Shown here: positions 1 to 9,133 of the stretch, piece by piece
Layout: each line of letters opens with the position of its first letter
Position numbering within the stretch: the first letter of the stretch is position 1
Source: Sphingomonadales bacterium
GTDB taxonomy: Bacteria > Pseudomonadota > Alphaproteobacteria > Sphingomonadales > Sphingomonadaceae
Length of the DNA: 64,000 nucleotides
Assembly (NCBI GenBank): GCA_013297725.1
Contig: JAAFIB010000005.1
Location: 20,616 to 84,615, forward strand
Direction of reading: 5' to 3'
Translations under genes and position numbers: made by a program
Notes under the pieces: generated by a model
Database searches by the model: none
The model's input: the letters and a program-made list of their open reading frames with translations, nothing else
What the model was told of the DNA's origin: nothing

Positions 1-2970
1 GAAACACGTCCGGTGGAGCTAAGCGCCAGCACAGTGCAGCCCCTACCCAGCCGCGACAACACAGCTATTCGGAACATCGAAGTTCGCGGCGGCGCGGTTT
101 CGATCACCGGCAAGACCAACCCGCAAGCAAAGGTCAGTTTTGGCAGCAACAGAGTTGTCGCTGGCGAGGATGGCCGCTTTTTGATCGACACGATTATGCC
201 ATTTGGCAAGCATGACATCGCGCTAACAATTGACGATCCTGTTGCAGGAAATCGCAGCTTTGGCCGCAAGATCAATGTAAAACACAACGACTGGTTTACG
301 GTCGCCATCGGCGACCTGACGCTGGGCCGCAACGTCTCTAGCGGTCCAGAATCACTAGCGACTGGCAGCGATTCCGAATTCGACCAGCTTTATACCAACT
401 CGCGGGGCGCTTTTTACACAAAGGGCCAGATTGGCCTACGCACGCGGATCACCGCGTCGCTAGACACGGGCGAAACCGACATCCGCAATGTCTTCAGCAA
501 TCTTGATGACAAGGATCCGGCGCAGCTACTCCGGCGGCTCGACCCGACCTATTTCATGCCAACTTACGGCGATGATAGTTCGGCAGTTGAGGATGCCCCC
601 ACACAAGGCCGATTCTACCTCCGGCTCGATCATGACGACAGCAAGCTTGTGCTCGGAAACTATGTTGTCGATGCCGCCGGGGCCGATTTGGTGCAGCTTG
701 ACCGCGGGCTTTACGGCGCGCTTGGCGATTACCAAAGCAAAGGCGCAACCAGCTTTGGCGAACGTAAGACACGCGTTACTGCGTTCGCGTCAGAACCCGG
801 CACACTGCCCTCGCGTGAAGAGTTTCGCGGTACGGGCGGCTCAGCCTATTTCCTGCAGCGGCAGGATTTGACCATCGGTTCAGAGCGCCTTCGTGTTGAA
901 GTGCGCGACCGTTTGTCCGGCCTTGTGCTGGAAAGCCGCGACCTTAGGCCTTTTGAGGATTATGACATCGACTATATTCAGGGCCGGGTTTTGCTCACCC
1001 GCCCGCTGGCCTCGACCGCGAGTGATGGCCGCACGGTCCGGGACGGTGGCAATTCTGGCAATCAGGTCGTGCTCGTCGCGCGCTATGAATATTCGCCGAC
1101 GGTCGCTGATCTCGATGGCTATACCTATGGTGGCCGAGCTACCCAGTGGCTAGGCGATAGCGTGCGGTTTGGCGTCACGGCACAGCGCGAATCGACTGGC
1201 ACTGTCGACCAGAAAATCTGGGGCGGTGATGTGTTACTGCGGCACAGCACCGAGACTTTCCTCCGCGCCGAAGTTGCGCGCAGCGATGGCCCCGGCTTTG
1301 ATCAGGCAAACAGTATCGATGGCGGGTTGAACTTTGTCGGCATCGCCAATCCCGGCACAGCGGGTGTGCGTGCGACATCGTGGAAGACCGAAGGCGCGAT
1401 AGCGCTGTCGGATATTGTCGGAGGCAAGGATGCGGGCAAGCTATCGGCTTATTACGAACATCTGGGCGCTGGCTTTTCCGGCATGGGCCGACTGACCGCC
1501 CGCGACGGCGATCGTTGGGGTGGCAAGGCGGCAATACCCATTACCTCAGGCACTACAGTGACTGCGGGCTACGATGCTATGCGCAGCAATACCTATGGCA
1601 GCAGCAACGCACTTGATCTTGGCATTGAACAAACGCTGGGCTTTGTAACCGGCAAGCTCGCGTACAGGCATGAAGATCGCCAGCCATCGGCCCTGCTTCC
1701 CGGCTTCACAGGCTCAGGATCACGCGACGATCTTGCGCTACAAATCGGCCATGACGACAAGGCGGGCTGGGGTGTGTTTGGCTTTGCGCAGGCCACCCTT
1801 AATCGCGACGCAGGCCGCGCTGCCAATAACCGTGCGGGCGTCGGCGCGCGTTATGAGGTTAGCGACCGCATGTCGCTGAACGGCGAAATATCCGGCGGCG
1901 ATGGCGGTCTTGGTGCCAATGTCGGCATCACCCGCAAAATGGGTGAAAACACCGAAACCTACCTGACCTATGGCCTGTCGACCGAAAGCGGCGAACGCAG
2001 CTTTGATAGCCCGTCGCTGCTAACCCGCTCCAACTATGGCAATCTCACCATCGGCGGGCGGACACGCTTTGGCAGCAGCCTGTCTGTTCATGGCGAGGAG
2101 CGCATGGGTTTTGGTTCAGCAGCGCGCGAACAGGTGCACAGCTATGGCCTAGAATTCACCCCCGGCGAACATTGGAGCTTTGCTGCGACCTTCGAAAATG
2201 GCCGGATCAGCGATCCGCTTAGCGGCGCATTCGACCGGACCGCTGCAACTGGAACTATCGGTTATTCCGGCGGCGGCATTCGCTTTGCGAGCGCACTAGA
2301 GGCTCGGTTCGAGGAAGGCACTGGCCGCAACCAGACCAGCTGGCTGACCCGCAATACGCTGGGCGTCGAAGTCAATCCTAGTTGGCGGCTGCTTGGGCGG
2401 ATGAACATTGCTATCTCCGACGCGGACCAAAGCAGTGTGCTGGATGCAGGCTTTGTCGAAGGCGTACTGGGCGTCGCTTATCGCCCGGTCGACAACAACC
2501 GGCTAAACATGCTGTTCAAATATACCTATCTGCGCGACACATCGGCCTATGGCCAGATCAGCGGCAGCGGCACGACAGCATCCCCTAAACAGCGCAACCA
2601 GGTGTTGAGTCTCGACGCCAATTACAAGCTAACCCGATGGCTGACCATCGGCGGCAAATATGGCTATCGCTTCGGCGAAGTCGCACTGTCACGCGACAGC
2701 GACGTGTTTCTGAAATCCGGCGCTCACCTCGCAGTGCTTCGGGGCGATATCCACGTCATAAAGCAATGGGATGTTATGGCAGAAGCCCGCTATTTGAAAA
2801 CCTCGCAAGCCGATGACCACCGCATTGGCGCGGTCGTCGGCGTCTATCGCGAAATCACGGACAATGCCCGTGTCGGGGTTGGTTACAGCTTCAGTGATTA
2901 TTCCGACGACCTGACCAACGTAGAGGCCAAAAGCCGCGGATGGTTTTTGAACATTGTTGGGAAGTATTGA
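1..2970 (+). CDS. Outer-membrane beta-barrel protein, 5'-truncated by the window edge
   Basis: The reading frame is open from base 1, so the true start lies upstream; 989 codons are visible. The first ~80 residues look like an Ig-like/regulatory domain (glycine- and hydrophobic-rich short strands). From about residue 90 the protein is a long series of alternating polar/aromatic strands with abundant YGG, GYS and FxA patterns, and it ends in strands finishing with a C-terminal tyrosine after NIVGK, as outer-membrane barrels do. No TonB box or plug is visible. It lies just upstream of the Wzc gene, so it may serve polysaccharide export or surface anchoring, but that is only context. I do not recognise a named family; an OmpA-independent large barrel or adhesin-type protein is the best description. 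Confidence 0.6.
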   Translation, partial: ETRPVELSASTVQPLPSRDNTAIRNIEVRGGAVSITGKTNPQAKVSFGSNRVVAGEDGRFLIDTIMPFGKHDIALTIDDPVAGNRSFGRKINVKHNDWFTVAIGDLTLGRNVSSGPESLATGSDSEFDQLYTNSRGAFYTKGQIGLRTRITASLDTGETDIRNVFSNLDDKDPAQLLRRLDPTYFMPTYGDDSSAVEDAPTQGRFYLRLDHDDSKLVLGNYVVDAAGADLVQLDRGLYGALGDYQSKGATSFGERKTRVTAFASEPGTLPSREEFRGTGGSAYFLQRQDLTIGSERLRVEVRDRLSGLVLESRDLRPFEDYDIDYIQGRVLLTRPLASTASDGRTVRDGGNSGNQVVLVARYEYSPTVADLDGYTYGGRATQWLGDSVRFGVTAQRESTGTVDQKIWGGDVLLRHSTETFLRAEVARSDGPGFDQANSIDGGLNFVGIANPGTAGVRATSWKTEGAIALSDIVGGKDAGKLSAYYEHLGAGFSGMGRLTARDGDRWGGKAAIPITSGTTVTAGYDAMRSNTYGSSNALDLGIEQTLGFVTGKLAYRHEDRQPSALLPGFTGSGSRDDLALQIGHDDKAGWGVFGFAQATLNRDAGRAANNRAGVGARYEVSDRMSLNGEISGGDGGLGANVGITRKMGENTETYLTYGLSTESGERSFDSPSLLTRSNYGNLTIGGRTRFGSSLSVHGEERMGFGSAAREQVHSYGLEFTPGEHWSFAATFENGRISDPLSGAFDRTAATGTIGYSGGGIRFASALEARFEEGTGRNQTSWLTRNTLGVEVNPSWRLLGRMNIAISDADQSSVLDAGFVEGVLGVAYRPVDNNRLNMLFKYTYLRDTSAYGQISGSGTTASPKQRNQVLSLDANYKLTRWLTIGGKYGYRFGEVALSRDSDVFLKSGAHLAVLRGDIHVIKQWDVMAEARYLKTSQADDHRIGAVVGVYREITDNARVGVGYSFSDYSDDLTNVEAKSRGWFLNIVGKY

Positions 2971-3119
2971 GAAAGCGGCTGTTTGCGTTTTTTGAACCAC
3001 GGCAAATAGGCAACTTTCACGTGCTGCCGATAGCCGAAATCCTATTTACCGAGTATCATGTTTCGGCCTTGGACGTCGAAGCCTACGAGCAAGGGCTAAT
3101 CGCATTAGCTGATACGTGA
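2967..3119 (+). CDS. Possible 50-residue ORF coupled to the barrel gene
   Basis: A TTG codon overlaps the TGA stop of the barrel gene (TTGA) and opens a 50-codon frame that starts basic (RKRLFAFFEPRQ) and continues with an amphipathic acidic/hydrophobic helix-like half ending LIALADT. TTGA-type coupling is also used at 50512 in this window, which makes it worth listing. No family is recognised, there is no separate ribosome binding site, and it could equally be a chance frame in a non-coding gap. Confidence 0.2.
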   Translation: MRKRLFAFFEPRQIGNFHVLPIAEILFTEYHVSALDVEAYEQGLIALADT

Positions 3120-3392
3120 TTCGTGCCAAGAGTGATTACAACGGAAGGCTTCGACAGGTAAGGGCGCACTTGGTTCAGTGTAGTAACCCCTACTAGGCTT
3201 CCATACAGCTGTGCTTTGCCTAAGGGCTGGCTTGGCGGATTGTTTACATGCGTTTGTGAAAAGGGGTGGATGTCTTGGTTGCTCTGGGCTAGCGAAATGT
3301 TCTAAATGTCAAAAATTGTCTTCGGAAGATTTACGATCAACCGACGCATTTGCTTAAGGCTGAACATGGCCTAGCTTCATACGGATTTATAA
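3120..3392. other. Gap upstream of the Wzc gene, no gene seen
   Basis: No convincing gene is present. A short dyad (TAGTA, five bases, TACTA at 3181-3195) is visible. I found no good sigma-70 or sigma-54 match, although the promoter of the exopolysaccharide block starting at 3393 must lie in or before this stretch. The Wzc start codon has no strong Shine-Dalgarno sequence. Confidence 0.4.
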
Positions 3393-5621
3393 ATGTTGCA
3401 GATAAACAGTAATTCAGCAGGTTTTGGTAACAGTGAGCAATCTGACGCCGGTTTGAATCAGGGTCCGCCGCTTCTGATGCAGTATTGGCTAGTCGTGCTG
3501 CGTTGGAAATGGGTGATAGCAGGAATTGTGCTTGCATCGCTGGTATGTGGCTTGATCTTCACTTTGCTTGCTACCCCTAAATACACCGCTACATCGCGTA
3601 TCGAGATCAGTCGTGAACAAAAAAAGGTAACGAACGTTCAAGGGCTTGAGTCGCAGGATTCTGGCAGAGAAACTGAATTTTTTCAGACCCGTTATTCACT
3701 GCTGCAAGCGGAATCATTAGCAGAACGGGTGTCCCGCCAACTACGTCTTGTAACGAATGAAGCCTTTTTTAAGGCGCATGGAGTTGACCCAGACAGCAGC
3801 ACTTTTTTTGCGACTAAATCAGGTCAACCATTAAGTGCCTCAGACCGCCAGAAACGTGAGAAGCTGGCTACTGATTTGTTGCTTGAAAATGTTACTATAA
3901 CCCCGATCCGTGGTTCTACGCTGGTCGACATCAGCTACACGAGTGCATCGCGACAATTATCTGCGCAGATCGCGAACAGCTGGACTGAACAATTTATAGT
4001 TCAAAGTATGGATCGTCGTTTTGCCTCGACAGCAGACGCCCGGAAGTTTCTTGAAAGCCGCCTTGAAGACCTGCGGCTACGCCGAGAAACCTCTGAGCGG
4101 GATGTGGTAAATTACGCTGAAGAAAAAGGCATTGTCGCGATCGGCAAAAGCAAGAGTGCGGACGGTAAGACTGAAACGGAGCGCACTTTGGTTTCGGCTG
4201 ACTTGGAAGCTTTGAATCAAGCCTTGGCCACCGCTAAAGTAGAACGCATTCAGGCACAAAGCGAGATGAGTCAGCGATCTGCAAAGCGGGCAGGGCTTGA
4301 ATCTTTCAATGATGCTGCTGGCGCGACATTAAGGCAAAGGCGAGCAGAAGTCGCGGCAGAATATGCAAAGCTTATGGTGCAGTTTGAACCGGGCTATCCA
4401 GCTGCTCGTGCGCTTGCTGAACAGATGAGGGCATTAGATGCCAGCATAGCGAACGAAGAAAAACGCGTACGATCAGATTTAGCAAGAGCCGATGCTCGCG
4501 CTGATGGAGAGAGTACTGCGCGCTATCGTGCAGCGTTGCAGCAAGAGCGTCAGTTGGAAGCTCAAGTCGATGAGCTCAAAGCAAAGATGCGTCAGCAGCA
4601 GCGCGATAGTATCCAATATAACATTTTCCAGCGTGAAGCCGATACCAGCCGGGAACTTTATGATGGCTTGGTGCAACGTTATAAGGAAATTGGAGTTGCT
4701 GGTGTCGGAACCAATAACATTGCTATCGTTGACCCTGCAAAGGCTCCAGATGAGCCGTCATCTCCCAATCTTCCTGTTAATTTGGCATTTGCCTTGCTCG
4801 CGGGGCTTGGCCTTGCTGGCATTGTTACCCTTGCGCTTGATCAAATGGATGAAGGCTTGCGCGATCCAAGCCAGGTCAATCGCCTGCTAGGTGTGCCGCT
4901 CTTGGGTAGTGTTCCGGACGCAGAGGAAAATGATGCACTTGTGATGCTTGCTGATGCTAAATCGTCGGTATCTGAGGCATATCTTAGCATTCGATCAAAT
5001 CTTGCGTTCTCGACTGATCACGGAGTTCCGCGGGCTCTTATGGTAACCAGTACTCGCGCTGCGGAAGGTAAGAGTACGACCAGCATGGCGCTAGCCACCG
5101 TTCTGGGCCGGACTGGCAAGAAAGTTCTATTGATAGATGCCGATATGCGATCGCCATCGATGCACGAATTTGCTCAGCTGTCCAATACCATGGGGCTCAG
5201 CAACTTTCTGGCTGGTGAGAACGATTGGAAGCGGTTGGTGCAATCAACCGGTGCAAAAGGCCTTAGCATGCTAACAGCGGGTCCAACCCCGCCAAGCGCA
5301 TCCGAATTACTAAGCAGCGACCGTATGCTTATGCTTATTCGGCAGGCTGCCGAACATTATGACCATGTGGTGGTGGATTCGCCGCCGATCCTTGGGCTTG
5401 CCGATGCTCCGCTTTTATCGCGTACAGTTGAAGGCTGCGTGTTTGTAGCCGAAGCTGAAGGCGTTGCTGTGCGCGGCATAAAGTCTTCGCTGGGACGATT
5501 AGCCGCTGTACACGGACATGTCTTTGGGGTCGTTTTGACCAAACTACGGCATAAACAGGCGGGCTACGGCTACGGCTACGGTTATGGCTATGGCTATGGC
5601 GAGGAAAAAGTTGATGCATGA
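3393..5621 (+). CDS. Polysaccharide co-polymerase / tyrosine autokinase (Wzc/ExoP type)
   Basis: An inner-membrane BY-kinase that controls chain length and export of a surface polysaccharide. The 742 residues show the usual order: a short cytoplasmic lead, TM1 at ~39-60, a periplasmic Wzz domain with a long charged coiled-coil region (~200-430), a proline-containing TM2 at ~458-482, then a cytoplasmic kinase. Walker A (AAEGKST) is near residue 557, Walker A' (LLIDADMRSP) near 580 and Walker B (VVVDSPP) near 658. The C-terminus is a regular Gly-Tyr tail with six tyrosines, the expected autophosphorylation cluster. It heads the plus-strand block that includes the initiating sugar transferase. 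The length fits the Wzc family. Confidence in function is high; the particular polymer is unknown. Confidence 0.93.
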   Translation: MLQINSNSAGFGNSEQSDAGLNQGPPLLMQYWLVVLRWKWVIAGIVLASLVCGLIFTLLATPKYTATSRIEISREQKKVTNVQGLESQDSGRETEFFQTRYSLLQAESLAERVSRQLRLVTNEAFFKAHGVDPDSSTFFATKSGQPLSASDRQKREKLATDLLLENVTITPIRGSTLVDISYTSASRQLSAQIANSWTEQFIVQSMDRRFASTADARKFLESRLEDLRLRRETSERDVVNYAEEKGIVAIGKSKSADGKTETERTLVSADLEALNQALATAKVERIQAQSEMSQRSAKRAGLESFNDAAGATLRQRRAEVAAEYAKLMVQFEPGYPAARALAEQMRALDASIANEEKRVRSDLARADARADGESTARYRAALQQERQLEAQVDELKAKMRQQQRDSIQYNIFQREADTSRELYDGLVQRYKEIGVAGVGTNNIAIVDPAKAPDEPSSPNLPVNLAFALLAGLGLAGIVTLALDQMDEGLRDPSQVNRLLGVPLLGSVPDAEENDALVMLADAKSSVSEAYLSIRSNLAFSTDHGVPRALMVTSTRAAEGKSTTSMALATVLGRTGKKVLLIDADMRSPSMHEFAQLSNTMGLSNFLAGENDWKRLVQSTGAKGLSMLTAGPTPPSASELLSSDRMLMLIRQAAEHYDHVVVDSPPILGLADAPLLSRTVEGCVFVAEAEGVAVRGIKSSLGRLAAVHGHVFGVVLTKLRHKQAGYGYGYGYGYGYGEEKVDA
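5562..5600 (+). repeat. Six-copy GGYTAY hexanucleotide tandem repeat in the kinase tail
   Basis: Six tandem in-frame units of GGC/GGT-TAC/TAT encode the alternating Gly-Tyr tail of the Wzc-like kinase. The first three units use TAC and the last three TAT. A unit change alters tyrosine number without shifting the frame. Confidence 0.85.
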
Positions 5622-5715
5622 TCAGGCGCTGTGTTTAAAAAAATACAGCTTTGCCGACCTCCTTTGACCGATATCGTCGTTCCAATCACCAACACACCCG
5701 GGCAAGCGTATTAAA

Positions 5716-6333
5716 ATGACTGCCAAACGGATTTTTGATTTTGTTGCAGTGCTATTGGCACTGATAATAGCAGCGCCGATATGCGCTGTATTATCTGTAC
5801 TTATTGCTTGGCGACTGGGGCGGCCCGTTATGTTCGTGCAGGTGCGACCCGGCTTGCACGGCAAGCATTTTCCCATGATGAAATTTCGTACGATGACTGA
5901 TCAGCGCGATGCATCTGGCGCGTTGTTGCCGGATGGGCAGCGCTTAGGCAGGTTTGGATCGCTGTTGCGCAGCAGTAGCTTGGACGAACTACCGGGTCTC
6001 ATCAATGTGCTGAAGGGCGAAATGAGCCTTGTTGGCCCGCGCCCGCTACTCATTGAATATCTTCCCCGTTACAGTAAAGAGCAAGCTAGGCGGCACGAGG
6101 TTCGGCCCGGGATCACAGGATGGGCTCAGGTCAACGGGCGGAATGCCATAAGCTGGGAAGAAAAGTTCGCACTGGATGTTTGGTATGTTGATAATCAGAG
6201 CTTTTGGTTAGATTTGAGAATTTTGGTTCTGACTGTTTTTAAGGTGTTTCAGGCGCGCGACATTTCGGGTGAGGGAGAAGCTACAATGTCAGAGTTTCGA
6301 GGAAGCCCTGCAGCTGGTGGTGGCAATGAGTAA
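5716..6333 (+). CDS. Small PglC-like initiating phosphoglycosyl transferase
   Basis: It transfers a sugar-1-phosphate from UDP-sugar to undecaprenyl phosphate, the first membrane step of glycan assembly. At 205 residues it is the short monotopic form: one re-entrant hydrophobic N-terminal helix (~8-35), then the bacterial sugar transferase domain with KFRTM (~56), the acidic DELP motif and SLVGPRP (~105). The five-helix extension of WcaJ/WbaP is absent, so it resembles PglC. The ATG at 5716 follows a 94-base gap after the Wzc gene. The 3' end overlaps the next gene. The preferred sugar is not readable from sequence; the 4,6-dehydratase, aminotransferase and PglD-like enzyme elsewhere in the locus suggest a bacillosamine-type substrate, which is inference. 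Confidence 0.9.
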   Translation: MTAKRIFDFVAVLLALIIAAPICAVLSVLIAWRLGRPVMFVQVRPGLHGKHFPMMKFRTMTDQRDASGALLPDGQRLGRFGSLLRSSSLDELPGLINVLKGEMSLVGPRPLLIEYLPRYSKEQARRHEVRPGITGWAQVNGRNAISWEEKFALDVWYVDNQSFWLDLRILVLTVFKVFQARDISGEGEATMSEFRGSPAAGGGNE

Positions 6334-7231
6334 TTCGCGGAATTTGGCTTTTCAAGAAGAGGCAGTGTGCCCGCTTTGCGATAATGGCGAGCTTCATGTT
6401 GTAGCGACGCGCCACAACATGTCGGTTTTGGTGTGTTCAACCTGTGGTTTCCACAGCGGGTTAACTAATGATGCGGTTGCGGAGAACGGCGCAGTGAGCA
6501 CTGCCCCCGAACACTTTCAAATGCTCGTCGATGCTGACTCTGAGTGGAAGGTGGTCATGGAAGCGATGCTGGACCGGCGGCTTGATTTTCTGCGTCAAAA
6601 GTATGGAGCGCAGCCCCAACGGTGGTTGGAAATCGGACCCGGTAACGGCGCAATGGGCGAGTTGGTTAAGCGTCGTGGGGGCCATTGGCTGGGTGTTGAA
6701 ATTGACACCACAATGGCAAAAGGAATGCAAGATGCTGGAAAAAATGTCATTCTTGCTGATTTTTCGGACGTCAATGTAGAGCAATTACTCAATTCTGACC
6801 CGCAAACACAACAGGGGTTTGATATCATTTTCTTTTCTCAAGTGCTGGAGCATGTAAAGCGTCCGCAAGCATTTTTGAGAAATGCATGCATGTGTTTGAA
6901 ACCTGGTGGGATCATATACATTGATGTTCCAAATAACGATGGCATGACTGCGCTGATTAGAAAACTAAACAGACGCTCTAACGGCTATGGTGAAATAGTC
7001 CCTCCGCACCATATGATGGCCTATGGACGCAAAACGCTTGCTAATGCTCTAAAGGAAGCAGGCTTTGAAAACATCATGGCGTTTGCCCGGTCATATCGTG
7101 ATCCGACATTTGGCTTAGTACATGCCAGAATGGACAACAGGCTGAAAATGAAAGCAATCTGGACACTTACTAAAGCACCCGGATGGGGCGGGAATTTGGT
7201 AGGCATTGCAGTAAAGCCAAAGTCGCTGTGA
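6326..7231 (+). CDS. Zinc-ribbon class I SAM-dependent methyltransferase
   Basis: The 301-residue product starts at the ATG that overlaps the stop of the sugar transferase (ATGAGTAA), which I prefer to an upstream in-frame start inside that gene. An N-terminal CPLC...CSTC pair looks like a small zinc ribbon (~15-45). The methyltransferase core follows: motif I EIGPGNGAMGEL (~110), an acidic residue in GVEID (~135), motif IV FFSQVLEHV (~175) and a post-motif LKPGG. This architecture is common in sugar or lipid O-/C-methyltransferases of polysaccharide clusters. The substrate is unknown; methylation of a locus sugar or of the acyl chain made by the neighbouring genes is possible. Confidence 0.82.
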   Translation: MSNSRNLAFQEEAVCPLCDNGELHVVATRHNMSVLVCSTCGFHSGLTNDAVAENGAVSTAPEHFQMLVDADSEWKVVMEAMLDRRLDFLRQKYGAQPQRWLEIGPGNGAMGELVKRRGGHWLGVEIDTTMAKGMQDAGKNVILADFSDVNVEQLLNSDPQTQQGFDIIFFSQVLEHVKRPQAFLRNACMCLKPGGIIYIDVPNNDGMTALIRKLNRRSNGYGEIVPPHHMMAYGRKTLANALKEAGFENIMAFARSYRDPTFGLVHARMDNRLKMKAIWTLTKAPGWGGNLVGIAVKPKSL

Positions 7232-7259
7232 AAACTAGCTGTTTTAGAATGACTTGACT

Positions 7260-8852
7260 ATGCGCATTGAGTTAGTGGGTGACGTTGTAACGCAGCCCTT
7301 TTCAGCACTGAAAAAGCACCTACCTGATGCGCAAATTGAACTGCACCATCATGGTATAGACCAGCATTTCCAAGTTTTGATGGCTGGGGTTGATGCCGAT
7401 GTCTTGATTTGTCATGCCATGGCATCCTATTTTTGGGATGGCAGTGGGGGCATGGATGCCAAAGCTAGGATGCAGGCCTATTGTGCTGCAATCCTGAATG
7501 TCGCGAACAAGGGCAAATGCCTTATTATTGTGAACAGCCTTTCAGCTTCGCGGGCCAGAATTGTGGGGAAGACCCATCTGCACAACCTAAGGCTTATTGC
7601 AGATTTGAACGCGATGTTGTTTGATTTGGCTGATCAATCGGCCTTTGTTTCGGTTGCGGATATTGCAGGCGTTCTTTCTGATTGCGGTCAACTCCAATCC
7701 ATTAATGTGCAAAACGAACTGGTCATGCGCATGCCTTACACTCGGCAGGTGCTTCCAAGTATAATTGGGGAATATGCGCGCGTCGTGATCGAACGTCATT
7801 CCGCTCGAAAAAAGGTGATTTTGCTGGACGCCGATAACACCTTGTGGGGAGGGATTGTCGGCGAAGATGGCATTGATGGCATCCAAGTTGATACTCAATT
7901 CCCCGGTATCGTTCATCGCAAGTTCCAGCAGCAGCTTTTGGAATTAGGCCGGTCGGGCATACTGCTGGTGCTGGTCTCCAAAAATAATGAGGCAGATGTT
8001 CGCGAGGCTTTTGACGGGCTCGACATGCCGCTAAGATGGGATAGCTTTTCTGCTGTTCGTGCCAATTGGTCGTCAAAGAGCGAAAATATAGCTGCCATTG
8101 CTGCCGAGCTGAATGTTGGCCTAGATTCCATGATATTTATCGATGATAATCCATTCGAAATTGAACAGGTCCGCGCGGCGCATCCAATGATCGACTGCTA
8201 TCAATTTGCCGGGCGCAATGCCAATGAAGCTTTGTCATTACTTTTTAACGCAACGGGTCTGGGGGTTTGGGCAACAACTGACGAGGATCTTGCGAAATCT
8301 CAACAATATGCGCAAGAAGCAGAGCGTAGGCAGATTGCAACGTCGGCAGCTTCACTGGAGGATTATATAGCTTCGCTCGATATTCGAATCGAGGCTGGCG
8401 TAAATCGTCAGGCACAGCTTAAGCGTATTGCTCAGCTTACAAATAAAACTAACCAGTTCAATTTGACAACGCGTCGTTATAGCGAGGCCGAGATTTTGTC
8501 AGCAATGCAGGACGGGCAGGTTTTTGATTTCCGTGTTATCGACAAATTTGGTGACATGGGTATCGTTGGAGTTGCCATCATCCGCAGGGGTGTGGTTGAA
8601 ACTTTCTTGATGAGTTGCAGAGCGTTAGGCCGGAACGTTGAGCATACTATGCTTGCTTATTGCTGTGCCGTAGCTAATGCATCGGCGCTTCGAGCACATT
8701 TCATTCCGACAGCAAAGAACAGCATGGTCGCCGACTTTTACGACACATCGGGATTTTTTGAACGTGTCGAAGATGAAGGCGATCAAAAATCATATGTTCT
8801 GTCTGCACAGGCGTGTATCGTGCGACCGGATAGCGTTACAGAGGTGCATTGA
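7260..8852 (+). CDS. FkbH-like HAD-IIIC phosphatase/acyl-loading protein
   Basis: FkbH-type proteins act on 1,3-bisphosphoglycerate and load a glyceryl unit onto an acyl carrier protein; others act in glycan loci with unproven substrates. Here a ~185-residue SGNH-like N-terminal part precedes the HAD domain with motif I DADNTLWGG (~190), motif II LVSKNN (~240) and FIDDNPFEIEQV (~290). A C-terminal GNAT-like domain follows (DKFGDMGIVG, then FLMSCRALGRNVEH, ~420-460). I chose the ATG at 7260 rather than the TTG at 7254. The stop overlaps the start of an acyl carrier protein gene (TGATG), supporting loading of that carrier. Family assignment is firm; glyceryl specificity is inferred from the family. 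Confidence 0.88.
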   Translation: MRIELVGDVVTQPFSALKKHLPDAQIELHHHGIDQHFQVLMAGVDADVLICHAMASYFWDGSGGMDAKARMQAYCAAILNVANKGKCLIIVNSLSASRARIVGKTHLHNLRLIADLNAMLFDLADQSAFVSVADIAGVLSDCGQLQSINVQNELVMRMPYTRQVLPSIIGEYARVVIERHSARKKVILLDADNTLWGGIVGEDGIDGIQVDTQFPGIVHRKFQQQLLELGRSGILLVLVSKNNEADVREAFDGLDMPLRWDSFSAVRANWSSKSENIAAIAAELNVGLDSMIFIDDNPFEIEQVRAAHPMIDCYQFAGRNANEALSLLFNATGLGVWATTDEDLAKSQQYAQEAERRQIATSAASLEDYIASLDIRIEAGVNRQAQLKRIAQLTNKTNQFNLTTRRYSEAEILSAMQDGQVFDFRVIDKFGDMGIVGVAIIRRGVVETFLMSCRALGRNVEHTMLAYCCAVANASALRAHFIPTAKNSMVADFYDTSGFFERVEDEGDQKSYVLSAQACIVRPDSVTEVH

Positions 8853-9133
8853 TGAGTGAAGTGGAAGCTGTATTGTTAAAGGCACTGCAAACCGTAATTG
8901 CAGAACTGGACAATCCGCAATTGGCAGAGGTGACGGCGACCACTGACATTATTGGCAACGTCGATTCCTTCACCATAGTGGATTTAATGTTGGAGAGCGA
9001 AATGCAGCTTGAGGCATTGCTAGGGAAGTACGTAACCTTGGCCGATGAAACAATATTTGATGCGGAAAAATCCCCTCTTTTGACGTGGTCAGATTGGGTT
9101 CGCTATGTGGAGGCCCGTTGTGACGCAAGCTGA
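8852..9133 (+). CDS. Acyl carrier protein-like (first of two)
   Basis: An acidic 93-residue protein with the phosphopantetheine site in NVDSFTIVDL; Ser39 is the expected attachment residue. The Leu of the classical DSL is replaced by Phe, as in many stand-alone carriers. The ATG at 8852 shares bases with the FkbH stop, so the two are likely translated together and work together. It would carry the acyl or glyceryl intermediate to the ketosynthase III encoded next, whose start lies inside this gene. Confidence 0.85.
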   Translation: MSEVEAVLLKALQTVIAELDNPQLAEVTATTDIIGNVDSFTIVDLMLESEMQLEALLGKYVTLADETIFDAEKSPLLTWSDWVRYVEARCDAS

